NCBI GenBank assembly: GCA_043736395.1
Contig: JAYTCQ010000158.1
Coordinates: forward strand, 1 to 36,333
Origin: JAFDVL01 sp043736395
GTDB taxonomy: Bacteria; Acidobacteriota; Blastocatellia; RBC074
Length of the DNA stretch: 36,333 nucleotides
Reading direction: 5' to 3'
Position 1 is the stretch's first letter; each line of letters starts with the position of its first letter. The notes under the pieces are model-generated. The model had not been told where the DNA came from and did not search any database. It saw only the letters and a list, made by a program, of their open reading frames with translations. Of this stretch, positions 1-8,339 are shown in pieces. The translations under genes were made by a program, and so were the position numbers.

Positions 1-677
1 GTACCTTGATAAATCGCGGGTAAAAAACCTGCACTCCAATTTTTTGTTCCGCCTAAAACTTCACCGCCGTCAGCCATCACGACGAAAGCGGGAAGGTTAG
101 CATTTGAAGTTCCTAAGCCGTACATTGACCACGCGCCGAGCGAAGGTCGTCCAGCTAAAATCGAACCCGTATTCATTTGGCAAACTGAACCAACGTGATT
201 CAATCCATCCGCCCAACAGGAGCGAATAATTGCCATATTGTCTACGTGCTGCGCCGTGTGCGGGAGCCAGTTGGAAACAGGAATTCCGCTTTTGCCGTAG
301 TTCTTAAAAGTTCGCTGCGTGGGCAGGATATTATTACTCGCCGTACCCATCGCCGTGATTGGGCGTCCGAAGGATTCGGGCATTGGTTTGCCGGCCAAAT
401 CTTGCAAACGCGGTTTCGGATCAAAGGTATCGAGATGGCTGGGGCCGCCTTCCATGAACAGGAAAATTACCGATTTCGCTTTGGCAGTGTGATGCGGTTT
501 TTTCTCCGCAAGTGGATCAGGAATTTTGCTGCCATCCGCCGCTAGACCATTTTCGGCCAGGATCGAACTGAGCGCGATAGCTCCGAGGCCACCGCTGGCT
601 TGCGCTAAAAAATTACGACGATCCAACGTCGCTTGTTCTTGGGGTGAAAGTGAATCCTGAGAGCTGCGAAATTTCAT
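1..677 (-). CDS. DUF1501 family exported protein, N-terminal part (partial)
   Basis: The reading frame is open to the left window edge, so only about the first 225 residues are visible. It starts at the ATG at 677. Residues 20-24 read RRNFL, followed by a hydrophobic stretch (residues 25-45), which is a twin-arginine export signal. After it come motifs typical of DUF1501 proteins: a MEGGPSHLDTFDPKP block, the PESFGRPI segment and an ADGLNHVGSVCQMNTGS stretch. DUF1501 proteins have a sulfatase/alkaline-phosphatase-like fold, are exported, and are of unknown substrate. They are usually encoded next to a DUF1549/DUF1553 protein. Here that partner type is about 24 kb away (24382-26580), unless another copy lies beyond the left edge. 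Family assignment is firm; function is unknown. Confidence 0.9.
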   Translation of the reverse strand, partial: MKFRSSQDSLSPQEQATLDRRNFLAQASGGLGAIALSSILAENGLAADGSKIPDPLAEKKPHHTAKAKSVIFLFMEGGPSHLDTFDPKPRLQDLAGKPMPESFGRPITAMGTASNNILPTQRTFKNYGKSGIPVSNWLPHTAQHVDNMAIIRSCWADGLNHVGSVCQMNTGSILAGRPSLGAWSMYGLGTSNANLPAFVVMADGGEVLGGTKNWSAGFLPAIYQG

Positions 678-834
678 TTCAGTACCTTCGGATTAAGCCC
701 TTATTATTGGATGGGCTTCGATAAAATGTTCTGAGAAAAAACGGAAGCCTAAACATATTATGCGCAATATTGATCAGTGACAACTTTCAATTCACAGATA
801 AAATATTCAGTCGAAAAATGTCATCAAATCAGTT

Positions 835-2076
835 TTAGTGAGATACGACTCGTCCCAGGGATTTGGCGTGTCCGATCCAGCTTTGAACCTCTAAAAGGCT
901 TGGTGTTGTTGACGAAATTTTTCGCTCACCGTTGTTCAATTCTACCAATTTCGCAAACAGGTTATCGGCTTTTCTCGTCGCTAATTCTGGCACTGTATCC
1001 ACACCCGCAGCTTCCAATAATTCCGCATATTGTTCGTTTACGCCGTTGATGCGAATTAGATCAACGTGATTGACCCAGGTCAGAATTAGACGTTCATCAA
1101 TGCCGGATTTAGCGGATAATTCTTCACGTCCCTTTTTAGTATTTCCCTGTCGAAGCAATTCGGCTTGTGTCGGAACGCCGATATTACACATTTTTTCAAA
1201 GAAAATTTTGCCAACTCCCTGAATCCGAATCAAGTCAGTTTCGATGGGAAGTTGCGGCGCTGTCTGCTGTGATTTTAAGCTGGCAAGAGTCGTTGTAAAT
1301 TGTTTTTGGGCTGTTGCCATCTGCGATTTTAGCGCGGCAATTTCAGCCTCCTGAGTGTGATTAGTGGATTCGCAATCCTTAATTTTTGCCTCTAAAACTT
1401 CAAGTTTGCTTAGGCGCGCCCGGAGCTTCGAGATTTCTGCATCGCGGAAGCTGATGGCATTCCCGGCATCTTTCATTTGTGTTTCCAGTGTCGTAACCCT
1501 GTCGGTGCTGATACTCAGTTGTGAACTAATAGTCGTACCTGCTGCCAGCTTTGACTGCATGTCAGTTAACTCAATTTTCTGACTGGACAATTGATTGTTC
1601 GCATCTTGAAGTTGATCTTCGAGATCAATTAGTGCTTTTCCTTTAACGGAAGCATCGGATTCCACCAATGCGATAGCTGAACGCAGCCGGGCCATTTCGC
1701 TGGCGTCTGACTGGCTGATACTTTGCGCATTGGCGACTGAAGTGTGGGCTGCGGCGAGTTCCGTATTTTTCTGTGAAACTTCAGCCATCAGGCGGTCTGT
1801 TTTGGACTGAAATTCAGCAATCGTATTTTCATGTACCCCGATGTTGAGATGTACATTTTCGAGGTCAGACTTCATTGTCTCAATTTGTTCACGGCTCCGA
1901 TTTTGATATGTGAACAGTTCCTGTTCTTTCGTGTGGAGCTGTGCGCTCCAACTATTTTCTAATTCCTTAAGCTTGCTTCTGCCAGTAGCTTTGGCGAATA
2001 ACCAGCCTAGAATTGCTCCCAGTAAACCAGCGACCAACAAACATATCCACATCTGCAAAATCCATTGCCAATCCAT
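835..2076 (-). CDS. Membrane-anchored coiled-coil protein with C-terminal DUF4332 domain
   Basis: 413 residues. The start is supported by an AGGAAGG ribosome binding site 8 nt before the ATG. Residues about 4-28 form one hydrophobic membrane segment. Residues about 35-270 are rich in E, K, Q, L and A with heptad-like spacing, as in a long coiled coil. Residues about 280-405 contain two helix-hairpin-helix-like blocks (IQGVGKIFFEKM and later LIRINGVNEQYAELLEAAGV), which match the DUF4332 family. HhH domains often bind nucleic acid, but DUF4332 has no established activity. The architecture suggests a membrane-tethered stalk presenting a C-terminal HhH domain in the cytoplasm. It is monocistronic by position, with 158 bp to the DUF1501 gene downstream. 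Domain call is good; the role is open. Confidence 0.8.
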   Translation of the reverse strand: MDWQWILQMWICLLVAGLLGAILGWLFAKATGRSKLKELENSWSAQLHTKEQELFTYQNRSREQIETMKSDLENVHLNIGVHENTIAEFQSKTDRLMAEVSQKNTELAAAHTSVANAQSISQSDASEMARLRSAIALVESDASVKGKALIDLEDQLQDANNQLSSQKIELTDMQSKLAAGTTISSQLSISTDRVTTLETQMKDAGNAISFRDAEISKLRARLSKLEVLEAKIKDCESTNHTQEAEIAALKSQMATAQKQFTTTLASLKSQQTAPQLPIETDLIRIQGVGKIFFEKMCNIGVPTQAELLRQGNTKKGREELSAKSGIDERLILTWVNHVDLIRINGVNEQYAELLEAAGVDTVPELATRKADNLFAKLVELNNGERKISSTTPSLLEVQSWIGHAKSLGRVVSH

Positions 2077-2313
2077 GTGTGTGACCTTCCTGCTTAAGAT
2101 TCAAGTGAGTTTTTGTCATTTTTACTTGAGCTATACCCGTTTATAGGCGAGCAACTACAGCTCAAAGTAGATCAATAATTTTATAATGATTTGTGAATTA
2201 AAAGGCTTTAGGGCAGGAAAATCAAGTCAGTAAAAAATAGTATTTGAGGAATCTGGCAGCACTTCGCGCAAAGTCCATGAAAATCTCTGATTTAAAGGAA
2301 ACTCAGTGAATAA

Positions 2314-2631
2314 TTATTGTTGATTGGCTGTTTGTTGTTGAGAAGCTTGCTGTCGAAGTGACGTTTGAGGGCTTTGACCGCGAGCCGAAGCCAGGTCAGT
2401 GATTCCAGTGCCAAGTCCGCTCAATGGGTTTTCCCAGATAAGCTCGCCATTCAATGGATTCAAGCAATAAAGATAGCCATTCGTGGAAATGATCAACCGA
2501 TCTCCGTCAAGTAACAGCGTGGTAAATCCTGAATTCAGTTGAGTATTTCGCCACACTTCTTCACCCGTCATTCGATTCAACGCCAACGCATACCCATTCA
2601 GTCCAACGAAAATTAAGTCATCAATTTTCAT
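2314..2631 (-). CDS. Short PQQ-type beta-propeller repeat protein
   Basis: 105 residues. Two repeats of the PQQ-binding-like propeller type are visible: about residues 5-30 (LIFVGLNGYALALNRMTGEE) and about residues 40-70 (DRLIISTNGYLYCLNPLNGE, then LIWENP). Each has the G-x-L-x-x-L-x-x-x-x-G-E-x-x-W pattern. A whole propeller needs about eight such blades, so this is either a small stand-alone protein that must oligomerise or pair with a partner, or the remnant of a larger gene. There is no signal peptide. The last 25 residues are low-complexity and rich in Q, S and A. It follows the isomerase gene by 22 nt and is probably in the same transcript. No decayed propeller sequence is obvious next to it, so I do not call it a pseudogene. 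Confidence 0.7.
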   Translation of the reverse strand: MKIDDLIFVGLNGYALALNRMTGEEVWRNTQLNSGFTTLLLDGDRLIISTNGYLYCLNPLNGELIWENPLSGLGTGITDLASARGQSPQTSLRQQASQQQTANQQ

Positions 2632-2653
2632 AGCCCGCCGTTGGAAAAAAAGT

Positions 2654-3571
2654 CTATGACGCTGAACCTGTTTTTGCTCTGGCAGCGATTAAACCATCAA
2701 TGAATTTTTTATTTTTCGTGAAATCTGCCGTGATGTTTTTCGTAGGGCAGGAGGTTTCGAGTTGTGCCCATTGATCAAAACCAATGTCTGCCAAAGTATC
2801 AATGACTTTAGGGAAATTAATGATTGTGCCTTCGCCCAGAAATTTTTCCCACGGAGTTTCTTTCAAGTGCATTTCGCAAATTCGGCTTTTGCCTAACCAT
2901 CGAATTTCTTCGACGACGTCGTAACCTTCCTTCGATGAATTACCGACATCGTAGTAGGTTTGCACGGCGGAAGATTTACTGCGATCCATAATGGCAACAT
3001 TTTCACGCGCTGAAATCGTATCTTCGAGACCTAAAATAACGCCCAGTTTTTCAGCCTGTGGCGCGACGTTGCGGAAAATATCGGCGACACGATCCTGTTC
3101 TGCTTTTTCCTTGATCGCCCATTTTCCGAAGAAGGGAACGAGGATGACTTTGACTCCCATAGCTTTGGCAACCGGGATTGATTCGGCTAACCATTTTTCT
3201 CCGAGCGGATCAGATTTCAATCCGTTAACGTGCATAATCTCCAGGCAAAGCGAAGTGATTTTGCAGTTTAACTTTTTCGCTTCGTCGAGATATTTTTTCT
3301 GTAAAGCCGGATCGCTAAGGGGTAATCGTGAAATTGTTTCACCTTTGGCAGCATGCCCCAGACTGATTTGGACACCGCTGAAACCTATACTTTTGGAAAG
3401 GGCTACGGCTTCAACTTTGCCTTCCTGTTGCAAGCTCCAATCGGGCGCTGAAAGCTTAAATTTAACGCCTTTGGCTGCGGCGTACGTTATTAATTCGAGT
3501 TGGTTGGAAAGTGTTAGTGAGGTTACTCCAATTGCTCCTGTCATCATAAAGTTGCGGCGTGAGTATTTAAT
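2654..3571 (-). CDS. Tat-exported sugar phosphate isomerase/epimerase-like TIM-barrel protein
   Basis: About 305 residues from an apparent ATT start at 3571. From there the N-terminus reads KYSRRNFMM followed by a hydrophobic stretch, a twin-arginine signal. The first in-frame ATG (3547) would cut off the RR motif and is 28 nt from the ribosome binding site. The rest matches the xylose isomerase-like TIM-barrel family (AP endonuclease 2 superfamily). Likely metal ligands lie in GLEDT, YYDVGN, CEMHLKE and AQLETS. Family members isomerise or epimerise sugars or inositols, and exported ones are common in organisms with DUF1080 and DUF1501 proteins. A DUF1080 gene lies at 28481-29134. Substrate cannot be read from sequence. 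The family call is firm; the ATT start is an inference from SD position and the Tat motif. Confidence 0.85.
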   Translation of the reverse strand: MKYSRRNFMMTGAIGVTSLTLSNQLELITYAAAKGVKFKLSAPDWSLQQEGKVEAVALSKSIGFSGVQISLGHAAKGETISRLPLSDPALQKKYLDEAKKLNCKITSLCLEIMHVNGLKSDPLGEKWLAESIPVAKAMGVKVILVPFFGKWAIKEKAEQDRVADIFRNVAPQAEKLGVILGLEDTISARENVAIMDRSKSSAVQTYYDVGNSSKEGYDVVEEIRWLGKSRICEMHLKETPWEKFLGEGTIINFPKVIDTLADIGFDQWAQLETSCPTKNITADFTKNKKFIDGLIAARAKTGSAS

Positions 3572-3575
3572 AGCA

Positions 3576-3581
3576 CCTCCT
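3576..3581 (-). promoter_or_regulatory. Strong ribosome binding site (AGGAGG) that selects the ATT start
   Basis: On the minus strand AGGAGG is followed by four bases and then ATT at 3571-3569, which opens the frame of the isomerase with a twin-arginine signal. No ATG, GTG or TTG lies at a usable distance in that frame. Confidence 0.65.
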
Positions 3582-3589
3582 ACAAAAAA

Positions 3590-4747
3590 TTAATTTTTGA
3601 TTCTGACGACCTGGGTTCCTGAGAAATAATCTGAAACGCTCAGGCGGTCAAAGTTGCGTAAGATACAGATTAAATTAACGGGAAAAAGTAATAAAGACAA
3701 GGTTCCACCGACTGCTCTCGCGGCGGCTTGTTGAAAGGTAAACGAGATCGTAGATGTCGCATTGGACTGAACTTGTTCTGACACAGGTTTCAAACTGGCC
3801 AAATGTAATTTCAGGATTGCCATGCCAATGGTTCGACCGGCGAGGGCGTAGGTGACGAAGAAATAAATAGTCACCAAAATCGCCGTGAGCGACAGTAATC
3901 CGGCTAGTGAGACAGAGCTTGAGCTGCCTCCTAAAAAGGCATACACCGCGATAATGGGCAGGAAGGAAAAAGCGATGATTTCCGCATCAATCACTGCCGA
4001 AGCGATGCGTGATTTTAAAGAAGCTGCTTCCAGTGAAGTTGGTTCATGGTGAGTAAATTGAATTTCATCATGTAACAAATCAAGTTCTTCAAATTCCTGA
4101 CCAAATGCCTCAGCGTCACTTTCAAGCAGGTCATCCGCAAATAAATCTAACTCGGCAAGATGATTTGGTTCGACCACCATTGGCGCGCGCGGCATCGCTG
4201 GTACGCGATTAAATAAAGCTTCTGGAACAGCCTGATAAGCCGGAGCTTGATTCACCGCGACTTCCGTTGCTACTGCGACAGTGGCTACTGCGCTGACTTC
4301 GGGTGCTTTGGGAACGATCGCTAAATAATTGGCTCGATTTATTCGTCGAAGAGCGGCTTCGACAATTGGTTGACGACTGGATTCCCGCTGATGCGATGGC
4401 ATAGTGGGCGGTTCCACCTCCGCCGCCTTCTGCTCCCGGATTTCACGCAGCCGAGCGTGCAGCTTTTCTTTCCATTCAGGTTTTGGCTCAATGGTTTCAG
4501 GCTTCGCGTCGTTAACTTTGCCATTCATGGGTGGTTTAGGAAAACGGATTAAATTGCCTGTATCACGCGTATACGTTCGTGACGAGACCGCCGCCGCAGC
4601 GGCAATAGGCACGTTAATTGATTCAAGATAGCGATCACGTTTTTCGCGCCAAATTTCCATTTTTTTCAGAGCATTATTGTGACCGCAGGATTTGCAAATC
4701 ACCGTTGCTCCCGTCAGCTCAGTTTCACATTGTTCACAAATCATCAT
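3590..4747 (-). CDS. Zinc-ribbon protein with C-terminal RDD membrane domain
   Basis: 385 residues from the double ATG at 4747/4744. A longer frame runs up to 4852 but would overlap the upstream thioredoxin gene and adds a composition unlike a protein N-terminus. Cysteines at 4, 7, 18 and 21 (CEQC ... CKSC) form a zinc-ribbon. The middle (about 30-245) is low-complexity, rich in A, P, E and V, and probably disordered. The last about 135 residues are an RDD-type domain: KSRIASAVIDAEIIAF, three or so hydrophobic segments, GRTIGMAILKL, and a closing NFDRLSVSDYFSGT with the conserved D and R residues. RDD proteins are small integral membrane proteins, some linked to transport; the cargo is unknown. 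It follows the TlpA gene by 35 nt, likely co-transcribed. Confidence 0.8.
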   Translation of the reverse strand: MMICEQCETELTGATVICKSCGHNNALKKMEIWREKRDRYLESINVPIAAAAAVSSRTYTRDTGNLIRFPKPPMNGKVNDAKPETIEPKPEWKEKLHARLREIREQKAAEVEPPTMPSHQRESSRQPIVEAALRRINRANYLAIVPKAPEVSAVATVAVATEVAVNQAPAYQAVPEALFNRVPAMPRAPMVVEPNHLAELDLFADDLLESDAEAFGQEFEELDLLHDEIQFTHHEPTSLEAASLKSRIASAVIDAEIIAFSFLPIIAVYAFLGGSSSSVSLAGLLSLTAILVTIYFFVTYALAGRTIGMAILKLHLASLKPVSEQVQSNATSTISFTFQQAAARAVGGTLSLLLFPVNLICILRNFDRLSVSDYFSGTQVVRIKN

Positions 4748-4782
4748 AGTGAGTTGTTCTTTTTTCGTAGTGGTAGTTATGG

Positions 4783-5316
4783 CTACTGTTTTTGGTTCAG
4801 GGCTATTTCTATGCTTTCGCGCATGACTTTTGGGACTAAAGTCTGGCTCCAACCGCGAATGTGTTTGATGAGAACTCCATCGCGTCCGAAGATAAAAGTT
4901 TGTGGAACGACTCGCTTATTATCCATCGCAAAAAATAATTCAGCAGTCGTAAATCCTAACTGATAATTAATTTTAAAACTTGACCGCACTTGTAAGACGG
5001 CTTTGAGCTGGTCAGGGTTTTCAGTTGAAAGACCAATGATTTCGACACCTTTGTCTTTGTATTCAGTTTGCAGGGAAACTAATTCAGGAATTGATTGACG
5101 ACAAGGGCCGCACCACGTAGCCCACAAATCAATCACAATCACTTTTTGTTTGCCAATCAGTTGCGATAATTTGATGGTTTTTAATTTATCGGACTTCCCA
5201 ATAGATTTTATTTCAAAATCCATCAAATCCGATAAATCCGGTTCCTGTGCCTGAACGAAATGGCATGTTCCGAGCATCAAGATTAGGACAATGAAAAGAA
5301 CTTTTTTAGAAATCAT
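4783..5316 (-). CDS. Secreted TlpA-like thioredoxin-fold protein
   Basis: 177 residues. Residues 1-23 are a Sec signal peptide ending QAQ/E. The redox motif is WCGPC at 68-72, preceded by VIDLWAT, and a cis-proline-type loop (VVPQTFIFG) follows later, as in TlpA/ResA-like periplasmic thiol-disulfide oxidoreductases. Such proteins reduce or isomerise disulfides outside the cytoplasm, often for cytochrome c maturation. No cytochrome biogenesis gene is visible here. The gene starts 7 nt after the stop of a close paralogue (5324-5908), so the pair looks like a tandem duplication in one operon. They share the WATWCGPCRQSIP block and the following segment. Confidence 0.88.
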   Translation of the reverse strand: MISKKVLFIVLILMLGTCHFVQAQEPDLSDLMDFEIKSIGKSDKLKTIKLSQLIGKQKVIVIDLWATWCGPCRQSIPELVSLQTEYKDKGVEIIGLSTENPDQLKAVLQVRSSFKINYQLGFTTAELFFAMDNKRVVPQTFIFGRDGVLIKHIRGWSQTLVPKVMRESIEIALNQKQ

Positions 5317-5323
5317 TCGATCG

Positions 5324-5908
5324 TTACATATTCAAAGCTTTATTGATTGAATCTCGCAGTCGTACCGGAGTTCTGGCAGGATGAAATCCAACCAGTTTAT
5401 CAACTAATTTTCCATCTTTGCCAAATACATAACATTGCGGAATTGAATTTGAAAATCTGAGCGCCTGTGCCAATTCACGAGTCGCAAAACCAATCTGATA
5501 GTCCATATTGTTTTGCTTGACGAAATCTTTGACTAAATCTTTAGCTTCTGCCGGTTCTTCTGTTGTCAGCCCAATCACTTTTAAACCTTGGGATTTGTAC
5601 TCACTCTGAACCTTGATCAAGTCGGGAATTGATTGACGACAAGGCCCGCACCAAGTTGCCCAGATGTCAATTACGACAACATTTCCAGTGCCAGTCAGAC
5701 TGGATAGCTTTGCGTTGGTGATTGCTCCGACGTTATTTATCATTGGAACATCCAGATCAGTTAATTGAACGGCAGGTAGTGGTGAGGCTTTCTTGACGGG
5801 TTCGGGGTCTTTCACTACTGAACGCTGAGTAGTTCCCGTGCAAGCAGCAAAGGCCAAAGCAATTACCAGGGTTAATAGCCAATAAATTCGACGACTAATG
5901 GATAACAT
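5324..5908 (-). CDS. TlpA-like thioredoxin-fold lipoprotein
   Basis: 194 residues from the ATG at 5908, which has GAGG five bases upstream; an in-frame ATG at 5932 is less well placed. Residues 1-23 end in a lipobox-like LAFAAC, so C23 is the probable lipidation site. The active site is WCGPC at 86-90. Length and motifs match TlpA/ResA-type extracytoplasmic thioredoxins. It is the first gene of a tandem pair with 4783-5316. The duplicate differs mainly in anchoring: this copy is a lipoprotein, the other has a plain signal peptide. This suggests the same chemistry in different locations. It probably heads the transcript running to the zinc-ribbon/RDD gene. Confidence 0.88.
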   Translation of the reverse strand: MLSISRRIYWLLTLVIALAFAACTGTTQRSVVKDPEPVKKASPLPAVQLTDLDVPMINNVGAITNAKLSSLTGTGNVVVIDIWATWCGPCRQSIPDLIKVQSEYKSQGLKVIGLTTEEPAEAKDLVKDFVKQNNMDYQIGFATRELAQALRFSNSIPQCYVFGKDGKLVDKLVGFHPARTPVRLRDSINKALNM

Positions 5909-6024
5909 CCTAACCTCGACAAAATGAATCATTTATAGATCAATTGTTCAAGTCACATCATAACTGTTGAAGCGTATTGTGACAAATGAAATCTCAACCA
6001 AAAGATGCAAAATAAAGAAAATGC

Positions 6025-6567
6025 TTAAAATTTATATCCGCGCTGTTTGGTATTTTGAACAAATACAGGACGTTCGCTGCCAGCGCCAAGATTATTAATT
6101 TCCGCTCGCTGATTGGAAATTAAATAAGAACGCACCAAACCGCGCAAGCGCGCACTTCGTCCACTCGTCAAATGTTCAGCCAAAGTCAGCATCCGAAACC
6201 ATGCTGATTCCAGTTCATCTGCCAAACGTGAGATTTGTGTAATATCGTAGGGCACAGCAATCAGGTCAATTCCCAGACGTGCAAAAACAGCCAAATATCG
6301 AGCTGTAGCCAGATCAGGACATAATAATCTTTTTTTCCCAATCTTTAATTCAATCCCAAGTAGCGTATGAAGAATTTCGACATGGGAAGGATTATTTGGA
6401 GCCTTCAGTTCAAATCTTCGCGTCCGAATTGTCAGAATATTTTCCCGATACAGAATAGCAATTTGCTGTTCACCCATGAGGCGTTCTACTTCTGCCGCAA
6501 TCGCATCTGCCTTCACTGCCTGAGGTTGTTGTTGTTGATGATCAGCAAGAGAAATTATTTCAGACAT
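6025..6567 (-). CDS. Protein of unknown function, 180 residues
   Basis: I do not recognise this family. The protein is soluble, with no signal peptide or membrane segment. The N-terminus has a Q-rich stretch (residues 10-16). A central part (about 35-110) looks alpha/beta, with ILYRENILTIRTRRFELK suggesting a beta hairpin and the segment ARYLAVFARLGIDLIAVPYD resembling a Rossmann-like unit. The C-terminal third is basic and helical, with several R and K residues. It follows the nuo operon after a heptad-type repeat element and could be its last gene, or a separate unit. Codon usage looks like that of its neighbours, and the frame is uninterrupted. Confidence 0.6.
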   Translation of the reverse strand: MSEIISLADHQQQQPQAVKADAIAAEVERLMGEQQIAILYRENILTIRTRRFELKAPNNPSHVEILHTLLGIELKIGKKRLLCPDLATARYLAVFARLGIDLIAVPYDITQISRLADELESAWFRMLTLAEHLTSGRSARLRGLVRSYLISNQRAEINNLGAGSERPVFVQNTKQRGYKF

Positions 6568-6640
6568 AGCAACGAAAAATTGTTGTGGGGAGTCAGAGAA
6601 TAGACAGGTAGTAGCTTAACAGAAACCCAGTGTCAGGGGA

Positions 6641-6741
6641 AGTTCGCAGGGCAAGAAGTTCACAGTTCGCAGTGAAGAAAGTTCGCAGCAGGATTAGTTC
6701 GTTAGCAGTTAAGAGAGTGGAAGGAATCGTACTGTGAACTT
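6641..6741. repeat. Heptad-type intergenic repeat A
   Basis: Fills most of the gap between nuoN (stop at 6747) and the unknown gene. The unit AGTTCGC or AGTTCAC occurs at 6641, 6657, 6664 and 6680; the middle two are directly adjacent (7 bp apart), the outer ones are offset by 16. An 11-bp inverted repeat (6656-6666 and 6731-6741, AAGTTCACAGT and its complement) brackets it. The right edge lies 5 nt from the nuoN stop codon. This is the least regular of six similar elements. Confidence 0.55.
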
Positions 6742-6746
6742 TCCCT

Positions 6747-8246
6747 TCACTTCTGCACAGCTACCTGTTGAATGCGCGCCGGTTTTTGGTTGAGTATTTT
6801 CAAAGCCCGTTCCGGAAATAAACCTAAGTAAAGTGTCCCCACAATCGTTAGGATCAGCGCCGTCTGTGCCATTCCATTCATTCGCGGTTTGACAAAATCA
6901 TTGCCTGAAGGACGGAAGAACATGACAACAATCGGGTACAGATAGTAATACACTGAGATGATGCTGTTCACGATGGCGATGATGATTAACCAGCGCAATT
7001 GCGGAGAACCTTTCCAGGCTGATTGGAAGACATAAAATTTCCCCATAAATCCGGCAGTCGGTGGAATGCCAGCCAATCCAAGCATAAAGATTGCCAACGG
7101 AAAACTGAGATTGGGAATGTCAAAACCAATTCCGGCATAATCGCTGATTTCGGTTTTCGCATCGCCTGCGCGCGCGAGCATTTGCACAATGGCAAACGCG
7201 CCGATACTCATCAATGCGTAGGTCAGCATATAAAACCCGACTGGCGCGTAATCATTTGTCAAAAATCCAATCAGGGTATAGCCGCCGTGAGCGATAGAGG
7301 AGTACGCCAACATGCGTTTCATGTTGGTTTGCGTGAGCGCTACGATATTGCCGAACGTCATACCGAGGGCTGCCATAATGGCCAAAGCATTGACCCAGGT
7401 TTGAGTCAATTGAGCGCCAAATTCAGGAGCGTTTGGAGTTCCAAGGCCATCAGCAAACACTCGCAGAAATGCGGCGAAGACCGCGACCTTTGGTCCCGTC
7501 GCTAAAATTGCAGTCACTAGCGTAGGAGCGCCTTCATAGACGTCCGGCGTCCACAAATGAAACGGGGCAGTAGCGATTTTGAAGCCAAATCCTACCAGCA
7601 TCATCGCCGCACCGACCATCAGCATTTGTGGTAACAAAACATTACCAGTGACAATCGCCTGACGGATGCCTTCGATATTGGTGGTGCCGGTCGCTCCGTA
7701 GGTGAGCGCCATTCCATACAATAAAAACGCAGCTGAAAATGATCCGAGGAGAAAATATTTCAACGAAGATTCATTAGATCGCAAATCCGTTCGACGGTAA
7801 CCAGCCATCACGTACGTAGCGATGGATGATGTTTCCAGTCCAAGAAATACGGTAACCAAATCGCCTGCACAGGACATCATCAACATGCCCGTGGTCGCGA
7901 ACAGCATCAGCGCATAAAATTCGCCGGGCGGAAGTGCTTCTTCGTCGAGAAATTGCGAGGCTAAAAGTGTCGTCAAAATCCCGCAAATGATAATGACGAG
8001 CGAAAAATACAAACGTAAGTGGTCTGTCACTACCATGCCGGAAAAAGACGTGGAGGACGGAACTTGCCAAAGCATAATGATGGCGACCAAGGCCAATCCG
8101 AATGCCACCAGCGACAAGATTGGGCCTGCGCGCCGCGCCTCTTTTTTAGCGAAGGCGTCAACCATCATCACAACTATGCCCGCCAGGGACATAATGATTT
8201 CAGGCAAAATCGAGAAGTAGTCAATTTTTAATTCACTGAATTGCAT
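6747..8246 (-). CDS. nuoN: NADH-quinone oxidoreductase subunit N (complex I antiporter-like subunit)
   Basis: 499 residues, a normal length. A multi-spanning membrane protein of the Mrp-antiporter-like family and one of the proton-pumping subunits of complex I. Visible signatures are FLGLETSSIATYVMAG (key Glu in TM5), GFGFKIATAPFHLWTPDVY (TM7 Lys), the TM8 lysine in ATGPKVAVFAAF, and GIPPTAGFMGKF, where NuoN has Lys where NuoM has Glu. It is the last gene of the nuo operon and follows the second nuoM by 93 nt, a gap holding a perfect 11-bp hairpin. No frameshift is seen. Confidence 0.96.
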   Translation of the reverse strand: MQFSELKIDYFSILPEIIMSLAGIVVMMVDAFAKKEARRAGPILSLVAFGLALVAIIMLWQVPSSTSFSGMVVTDHLRLYFSLVIIICGILTTLLASQFLDEEALPPGEFYALMLFATTGMLMMSCAGDLVTVFLGLETSSIATYVMAGYRRTDLRSNESSLKYFLLGSFSAAFLLYGMALTYGATGTTNIEGIRQAIVTGNVLLPQMLMVGAAMMLVGFGFKIATAPFHLWTPDVYEGAPTLVTAILATGPKVAVFAAFLRVFADGLGTPNAPEFGAQLTQTWVNALAIMAALGMTFGNIVALTQTNMKRMLAYSSIAHGGYTLIGFLTNDYAPVGFYMLTYALMSIGAFAIVQMLARAGDAKTEISDYAGIGFDIPNLSFPLAIFMLGLAGIPPTAGFMGKFYVFQSAWKGSPQLRWLIIIAIVNSIISVYYYLYPIVVMFFRPSGNDFVKPRMNGMAQTALILTIVGTLYLGLFPERALKILNQKPARIQQVAVQK

Positions 8247-8284
8247 TTATTATTTTACCAGGAAAAGTATCTCTGGTGAGCACC

Positions 8285-8314
8285 GCGTAGAGCGCGGAAA
8301 TTTGCGCTCTACGC
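8285..8314. repeat. Perfect intergenic hairpin between nuoM2 and nuoN
   Basis: The arms GCGTAGAGCGC (8285-8295) and its exact complement (8304-8314) flank an 8-nt loop. There is no T-run after it in the minus direction, so it is not a standard terminator. It may shape mRNA stability or translation within the operon, or be a dispersed palindrome; a genome-wide count would tell. Confidence 0.6.
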
Positions 8315-8339
8315 ATTACTCATCTAACCGTTTAAACCA

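Noticed and set aside
195..545. Open frame of 116 codons on the plus strand
   Set aside because: It lies antisense to the DUF1501 gene, which has clear family motifs and a Tat signal; the plus-strand product has no recognisable features.
467..690. Promoter for the DUF1501 gene at 677-834
   Set aside because: The region is AT-rich, but no -35/-10 pair with proper spacing could be chosen over the background.
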